Source: Diabrotica undecimpunctata
Lineage: Eukaryota; Arthropoda; Insecta; Coleoptera; Chrysomelidae
Direction: 5' to 3'
DNA length: 64,000 nucleotides
Assembly: GCF_040954645.1 (NCBI RefSeq)
Contig: NC_092803.1
Coordinates: 122,345,961 to 122,409,960 of the forward strand
Part shown: piece by piece, positions 58,070 to 64,000 of the stretch
Layout of the letters: each line of letters opens with the position of its first letter
Numbering within the stretch: position 1 is the stretch's first letter
Notes under the pieces: generated by a model
Seen by the model: the letters and a program-made list of their open reading frames with translations, nothing else
Told to the model about the DNA's origin: nothing
Database searches by the model: none
Translations under genes and position numbers: made by a program

Positions 58070-59550
58070 GTCGTCAGAGACTAAAATAATACTGAACCTC
58101 TAAAAATCATACGAACAAGCTGAATTTTGCCGAGAATATTAATTTTGGGACCCCAAAAAAGATGCAAAAAAGTTTACCACTTTTACTCCCGGGTTTCTCC
58201 CTAAAAACCCCCTCGCAGGGGGGTAAAAACGCAAAATCGACCGATTTTACACAGAAAACGATTTACTCAGAATCTGTACACCGTATAAAACAATGTTTCA
58301 AATAAATAATTTCTGTTAAAATCAACGCTTGAAGCGACCGTCGATTTTGCATGTCAGTGCGCGCGCGAAATCAATGTTCAATAAAATTTGTATCAGCTCG
58401 ACGGTAAAAATTCGATATCTTTTGATTCAAGTGACTTATCGACAAAAATCAAGATGCGTTTTAAAAGTAAAGAGCTTTTGTATGAAATTTTTTGTATTTT
58501 GCCGCAAATAAACTCAGATTTTATACAGGTGTTAAATAAATAAACGTTGCGCGATTTTTGCCATTTTTTATGATTCTCGCGAGATCAATACAATTTATTC
58601 CTTTCATTGACTCGCCACTATGAAGTTGTGATTACTAGAACCTAACCTGTAAAAGCTATAGCATGAAAATTTAGTTTTGTGTTATGTTAGGCATTTGAAA
58701 TATGCTTAAAAAACGTTGGATTTAAACTTTCACACAACAAACGACCTAAAACATTTAAATTTTTTTTTTTAAATTACACTACTACGTTTTTTAAAAGAAC
58801 AATACTACTGCAATAATCTACACCCAAAACAGTCTTCTTAAATGCATTTTCCGTGGCTAGTGATTGTTTTGTATTCGTATTTCAAATGCCTCACATTTGT
58901 TACCACAACTCAAAATTGAAATTTCATGTCATATGTTTTAAAGATTGATCTCTAAAAACGAAAAGTTTACTATAACTGGTCAATGAAAGTGATCAATTTT
59001 ATTGATCTCACGAGAATCGTAAAAAATGGCAAAAATCGGACCACATTAATTTATTTAACACCTTTATAAAAACTGAGTTTATTCTCGGCAAAATGCGAAA
59101 ACTGCACTCTTTGCCGTTAAAACGCATCTTGATTTTTGTTGATAGGACATTTGAATCAAAAGATATCGAATTTTTACCGTGCAGCTAATACAAATTTTAT
59201 TGAACATTGGTTTCGCGCTCGTAACTGACATACAAAATCGACGATCGCTTCAAGCGTTGTTTCTAAGAGAATTGTTTATTCTACACAAAAATGGTTATTA
59301 ACATTTTGGTTTAAAATTATCTCAGCTACATTTTTTATTTAAAGCATTTTTTTCTACGGTGTACAGATTCTTGGTAAATCGATTTTTTCACGTTTTTACC
59401 CCCCTGCGAGGGAAGTTTTGGGAGGAAACCCGTAGGTAAAAGTGGTAAATTTTTTTGCATCTTTTTTGGGGTCCCAAAATTAATATTCTTTGCAAAATTC
59501 AGCTTGTTCGTATAATTTTTAGGGGTCAACTCTCTGACGACTGGACTAGT
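58070..59550. mobile_element. Long foldback element with about 550-bp inverted arms
   Basis: Outer ends TCCAGTCGTCAGAGA (58070) and TCTCTGACGACTGGA (59550). Arms about 58070-58620 and 58975-59550 share, inverted, AATTATACGAACAAGCTGAA, TTGGGACCCCAAAAAAGATG, a CCCCTCGCAGG-like block, TCGATTTTG(C/T)ATGTCAGT, TAAAAATTCGATATCTTTTG, CATCTTGATTTTTG and TTTTTTATGATTCTCG. The middle (58625-58975) is unrelated. No ORF. Confidence 0.85.
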
Positions 59551-59559
59551 CATATACTT

Positions 59560-60150
59560 AATATTTTAGTAAAACTCTCCACTAATCGTCTGGCCTTACT
59601 AGTATCTACAAACTATCTGAAAGTTAAACAAATTGATGGATTATCATGCACTACTTTGAACTGCGACCAAAAGGGAAACCAATCTTTCAAGTCTCCTTTA
59701 AATTTCTTGAACTTGATTTTAGGTAATTTAAATTTCCACTTATCTTTTACACTTAATGACTCTGAACTTACCGAACCTGGTATGTCATCATATTTGTACT
59801 TTTTGCACTGTATTTATCCTTTGCCTCCATCTCACTGTTTAACTCTTCTTCAGAAGCTTCTTCGAATATATATTTTCAAGTATCGCACTTTCCACTTCAC
59901 AAAGCTCACTGTACTTGTAAAAGTTCCTACTATACGCTTATTTTCGGCTAGGGTCGAGTGTTCACCGGTTCAGCTAACATTAACAAACTGTCCAAAACAT
60001 TAGCAAATTTCGTAAATGCACTACGAAGCACCGTTCTGCGCTTTTTTATCTGGTTCCATTTTTCACTTAAAAAGGTTAACTTTTCCTATCATCGCGACAA
60101 AAACGAACTTTTAAGCGCATCCGTATGTAAGTCCTATCACGGTCGCCAAA
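59560..60150 (-). pseudogene. BEL/Pao gag fragment
   Basis: The minus strand reads SLSVKDKWKFKLPKIKFKKF, KGDLKDWFPFWSQFKVVHDN and, after a stop, TSKARRLVES. LP(K)...F.G....W..FW..F...H is the BEL/Pao gag signature. TGGCGACCGTGATAGG (minus, about 60147) just downstream of the LTR is the matching primer-binding site. The fragment is cut off at about 59555 by the foldback element. Confidence 0.75.
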
Positions 60151-60500
60151 TGTTACGTTTGAGAACGTCTTGCAGTTACTTTTCGCAAAAGATTCCGGGT
60201 TCGGAATAATACAAAATTAAATTAAAAGTACAAAAAAATTACTTTAGTATTAAAATACACAAGTGTGACTTTAAAGTTCCAACGAGTACAAAATCAGAGG
60301 ATAGGATATATAAGATATAATCTGATTAACTCGACACTTTGGTTAGAGCCTTACATTAAATGCGAGCTTGTGATCCTTTTTATAATACATGAAAGTAATC
60401 AAAAATACTAGTTTTGGCAAATTAAATAAGGTCACGTTCCTATTAACTTAATTATTAGGTTTTTTCATGTATTGAATTAGTCGATATTGGTATTATATTA
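60151..60500 (-). repeat. BEL/Pao 5' LTR, outer end not located
   Basis: TGTTACGTTTGAGAACGTCT at 60151 on the + strand is the LTR end next to the primer-binding site. The other end could not be found because no second LTR is in the window. Confidence 0.5.
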
Positions 60501-60519
60501 GTTCTGTTGAAGTGTCTTT

Positions 60520-61033
60520 GTCTACGCCATCGAGAAAAAAGACAAAAGAGGGAATGTAAAGGTAGTGGGGGCAAAAATATTGTTAGACAGGAAGTGCCAT
60601 CTTGAGAGGCCACATTAAACAAGGAAAGAGAGACTCTTTCCTTGTTTAAGAAATCAAATTTAGTTAGGTTATTTTATTTCTCAACTATCACATGAAAGAT
60701 TATTTGTATTTTCTATTGAAGTTTTTTAACAATTGCTTCACATTTTAGACTATTATTGTTATTATTTAATTAAAACTTTATTGTGTCCTAGTTAAAAAGT
60801 ATTTTAAGTGTATTATGTATTAATATTATGTAATATTAATATTATCTAATATAACAAATAAATAGATAAATTAGAACCCCTACACCACTGTATGATTATT
60901 GTGAAGTGTCATGAAATTTAAATTTGGCGCATTCGAATTTCCGGATATGTCCGCCATCAGAGGCCACTTTTTTGGCCTCCTTTTCATAACAATTAGATTC
61001 CCTCTTTTGTCTTTTTGCTCGATGGTCTACGCA
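60520..61033. repeat. Inverted repeat pair around a hairpin
   Basis: 60520-60560 and 60997-61033 are inverted (GTCTACG/CCATCGAG, AAAAAGACAAAAGAGGGAAT). Probably a small non-autonomous element. The perfect hairpin at 60616-60648 lies inside. Confidence 0.6.
60616..60648. repeat. Perfect 15-bp hairpin with AGA loop
   Basis: TAAACAAGGAAAGAG, AGA, CTCTTTCCTTGTTTA. Confidence 0.9.
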
Positions 61034-61049
61034 CACACTTAATTTAGGA

Positions 61050-62090
61050 AACCAGTGGTAATGGACCAAATAAGAAAAGACGTCACAATGGGCGGGGCTT
61101 ATAAAACATTTCCAAACATATCTAATTCCCGTGTATTTGCTCATAAGGAAATTGAAAATATTGTTTTTTTTTAATTGTTTGAAGAGTAAATAAGGACTTT
61201 TAGTTATGAACATTCATTCTGTGCAACTTGTATTATTTGTTTTCGTGAATTTGTGAGGTAAGAATATCAAAGTATTAAGATATTTACTCCTAAATTAAAA
61301 AAGAAATTATGGGTAATTTTACCTTAATTTCTTGAATAAATATTTAAATTTTTTCTTTGAATTGAGCTAAGACTGGGTCCTACTTCAATAAAACTTCAAA
61401 TAAAGCGTCTTCTGAAACGTCATCTAAATCTACCGACATGGATCTCATTCGATTTTTTACAAGAATTTAAAGATAAACAATTAATTATTTTTATATCTAC
61501 AATTATTAGAAGAACCATCTGTAGAATATTTTTTACAAAGGTATTTAAGAAATCCGTAAAATAAAATATAGTCCTATTGATTTTAAAATACAGCAATAAT
61601 AAAAGTAAAATAAGAACCTTGATATAAAGGTATAGATTTATTACTCATTCTAACAATTATTATTGTTCAACTATCTTATCCATGTCTCTTAATTTTTTTA
61701 ACTTATACTTCAAAAGAGAATAAATATGTGTACCAATCTCTCCTAAACAACGTATGGCAGTATTTTTAACGTAAGACAGTATTATTATTATTTTGTAGTA
61801 CTTTATTAGATAATATAGGTATTTGTTTAGGTTAGACTATATTTTTTAATTTTCTGCTTTTTTATTAGCTTAGGAACAAAGCGGAGGATATTTATGATAA
61901 TTTTACTGCCTACATAATTTAAAAAAAAAATTAAACATTTTTATTTTAAAAGTTCAATATAAATTATTTTTCTATTACATTTGAATAAACTAATTTTAAA
62001 CATTTAAGCTGTATTTTTTTCCCTGAAAAATGGCTTTGGCAGAGCCAATTAGCCAGACTTGTTATTTTTTGTTTTTGAAGTCGACTGAAT
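61050..62090. other. AT-rich stretch without recognisable genes
   Basis: No frame or repeat that I can support on either strand. Confidence 0.4.
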
Positions 62091-62099
62091 TTCAATTAT

Positions 62100-62500
62100 A
62101 ATCCAGTCGTCAGATACGAAAATGCCACTAAACCTCAGAAAACCGCAGAAAAAAATATTTCAAATGGAAAATGTGGCTTAGATAATTTTGAATAAAAATG
62201 TGAAGTATCACTTTTTATGAAAAACGCACCGTTCACTAATTAACTTTAAATTTCAGTTATGAGCGCGAAATCAATTTTAAATAAAATTTGTATCAAGCCA
62301 ACGGTAAAAATTCGATATCTTTTGATCCTATCGACAAAAATCAAAATGGCTTCTAAAGGTGAAGAGTATAGCTTTCGTATTCAATTTTTGTGTCGCTGCA
62401 AATGAACTTAGTTTTTATAAAGTTGTTACATAAATATACGTTGCGCGATTTTTGCTATTTTTTATGATTCTCGTGAGATCAATCAAATTTATTACTTTTA
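62100..62500 (+). repeat. Half copy (single arm) of the foldback family
   Basis: It starts TCCAGTCGTCAGATAC, and later has GAGCGCGAAATCAATTTTAA, TAAAAATTCGATATCTTTTG and TTGCGCGATTTTTGCTATTT in the orientation of the left arm of 58070-58620. An inner part is deleted and the right arm is missing. Confidence 0.8.
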
Positions 62501-62555
62501 TTGACGAGTATCTATGGAATTTCAATTTTTAGAGCCCAATCTTCAAAACCTATAA

Positions 62556-62819
62556 TCAATAGTCAAACCTATAGTTATTTGTCCAAATATTGTTGAAAGT
62601 GTTTACTAGTGAAATTTTATATTCTATCGGTAAGTTGTACAACAGCGAATATGACACATTATCTATACCTGGAGTAGGTAGGCAAAGTATTATCGTATTA
62701 TTACTTTGTTTAAGTAGTACTTCCCATGGATGAAAATTTTCGTCGAAATTGTGGTTTTGTCTGGGTACTGTTTGAATGTTCTTGTACGATGTCGTCATTT
62801 GGAACCGATGTCGGAGCAA
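62556..62819 (-). pseudogene. LINE RT N-terminal fragment
   Basis: LPTPGIDNVSYSLLYNLPIE, then LVNTFNNIWTNN, matches (PG.D.ISY..L..LP......L...N.I......) at the start of jockey/I-type RT domains. 62850-63340 holds nothing I can name. Confidence 0.55.
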
Positions 62820-63658
62820 TTTTTCTGTGGAATTCCTACAACCATGTATCTTCTAATTCAATAGGAACTTTGTTAGATTCTTTGTGATTTTTAAAACAAT
62901 TAACTTTTCACCAGACATCTATTAATGTTGTTCTTGAGTTTGGGCTTTCGCAAAAATCAATCTAATTCTTCTTTTTCTTCTGTTTGCAAATTTTCTTTGC
63001 AACAGCGTCGAGTCGTTTATACTCCATTAGATTTTGGAGTCTTAGATTCTGTGTTTAATTAATAAACGCGTGTTTTCTACTTTCAGCTGCTAACTGACAA
63101 TGATTGTTTCACCATAGTTTCGGAATATGGCCTATATTTTTTCCTTAATGGAAGAATATCTTGAGATAGTGATGTTGGCTGCCTGGTTTATATTTGTCAA
63201 CAATTCTTTAGAGTAATGATATTTCCACTGTTTGCAAAGTACTGGTATACATCATTCAATTGGCTCTGCTATGGTTGCATATTCTATGTTTTCTACTGGA
63301 AGTGGCTTCCGTTGCGAAGAAACTTTGTGAGGAAATAATAATTGGCACATGATTAGATACATGAGGTTCTTGTAGAGTAGGGGAACATGGGGGAATTACA
63401 TTCGCGTGAGCAATGCCGCTCAGACCGATTTACCACGAAAACTATAATACGGACACGATTGGGCAACGCTGGCTTGTGTATTCCGTTATACTTAACAATA
63501 CCGAGCTCAGTTCGTTTCATTCCGCTGTATAGCAAGGACGGTGTAATTAAAAATAAATTAAGCAGATATTTGATGTAAAATTGTGCTAACTTGTGTTTAA
63601 TGGTAAGTACAGACATACTGTTAAGATTTTCTAGTCTATTGATCATTAGTTAATAAAG

Positions 63659-63699
63659 TGGGGTAATGCCACTCACTATAAGCGGGATTACCCCATAGT
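63659..63699. repeat. Inverted GTGGGGTAAT / ATTACCCCAT pair
   Basis: GTGGGGTAAT at about 63658 and ATTACCCCAT at about 63688 could form a stem. It may be the terminal region of the transposon that carries the pogo-like fragment. Confidence 0.5.
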
Positions 63700-63770
63700 A
63701 AGAGTAGTTACCCTAAAATAGAATATCGTTATCTGAATGGCTTTCAATATTTTTTTTTTTACTTTTCAGA

Positions 63771-64000
63771 TGCTTCGTGAAAGAAAAAGGACCGCCCAAA
63801 TTGCTTCTTGGTCAGTCGATGTGATTGAAAGTGCTTCGTAGTCTATTCAAAATAAGACAAGTATTTGGAGTGCTAGCAGTAGATATACCTTCCTTATAGT
63901 TCAATCAGAGATAGAATACGAACTGACGTATGCACTCCTGAACGTAGGACGTTCTGCAACATTTATAAAACATGAAGTAACGGAAATTGCAAACCAAGTT
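63771..64000 (+). pseudogene. Pogo-like transposase N-terminus, runs off the window
   Basis: After TTTTCAG the ATG at 63771 opens MLRERKRTAQIASWSVDVIE, then a stop, then IQNKTSIWSASSRY, EIEYELTYALLNVGRSATFI and KHEVTEIANQV. This matches the psq helix-turn-helix (RKT..ASWS...), then the CENP-B-like segment (E..LV.Y......FGLT...V..LA.Q). One TAG breaks it. Sequence ends at base 64000. Confidence 0.6.

Noticed and set aside
59455..60003. Plus-strand frame of 182 codons with hydrophobic stretches
   Set aside because: Antisense of the BEL/Pao gag fragment; begins inside the foldback arm.
60896..61213. Minus-strand frame of 105 codons
   Set aside because: Crosses the inverted repeat at 60997-61033 and matches no family I know.

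Overview
The window looks like the genome of an insect, most likely a beetle with a large, transposon-rich genome. The reasons are the AT-rich sequence, multi-exon genes with GT-AG introns of 2 to 14 kb, and a dense mixture of insect-type mobile elements. The beetle assignment is inference from element types and a cathepsin L-like gene; no marker gene fixes the species. I saw no tRNA, rRNA or CRISPR array, and nothing prokaryotic.

Three host genes can be read. (1) The 3' part of Larp7, the 7SK snRNP protein, on the + strand: two exons at 9531-9783 and 17230-17532, separated by a 7.4 kb intron that holds an I-type LINE, a Tc1 relic, a possible LTR and LINE tails. (2) A complete four-exon cathepsin L-like gene on the + strand (19259-19322, 25280-25383, 30652-30925, 33026-33297). 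All phases agree and give 237 aa: a signal peptide joined directly to a mature papain-fold domain, with no propeptide found. The catalytic Cys is Asp, the catalytic His is Trp and the oxyanion Gln is lost, while the six disulfide cysteines of the fold are kept. This secreted pseudo-protease is the most interesting item. (3) A complete three-exon TFIIE-alpha gene on the - strand (57482-57071, 43404-42928, 39984-39650; 407 aa), with its zinc ribbon split across intron 1. Genes 2 and 3 are convergent.

Nearly everything else is mobile DNA. 1-6790: Ty3/gypsy element with a gag frameshift, a -1 slippery heptamer before pol and a damaged integrase. 6901-8244: deleted Tc1 element. 8389-8830: almost perfect palindrome between two (TA)n arrays. 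12180-17000: I-type LINE, minus strand. 18-25 kb: layered LINE relics with a SINE-like insertion. 25.5-29 kb: MITEs and a Harbinger inside a mariner-type transposase relic. 30-35 kb: LINE and Penelope-like relics. 35479-38484: Helitron with helicase only. 38.7-39.2 kb: foldback element. 40.0-42.8 kb: mariner-type element inside TFIIE-alpha intron 2. 43.4-56.7 kb (TFIIE-alpha intron 1): TIR elements, nested LINEs, a gypsy element with an in-frame gag-integrase fusion, and a hAT element inside a LINE that itself holds a LINE. 57.6-64 kb: a long foldback element, a BEL/Pao fragment, small relics and a pogo-like transposase start at the right edge.

The genes do not form one pathway. Larp7 and TFIIE-alpha are transcription housekeeping genes; the cathepsin-like protein is probably secreted. 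Intron and intergenic growth by transposons accounts for the spacing.
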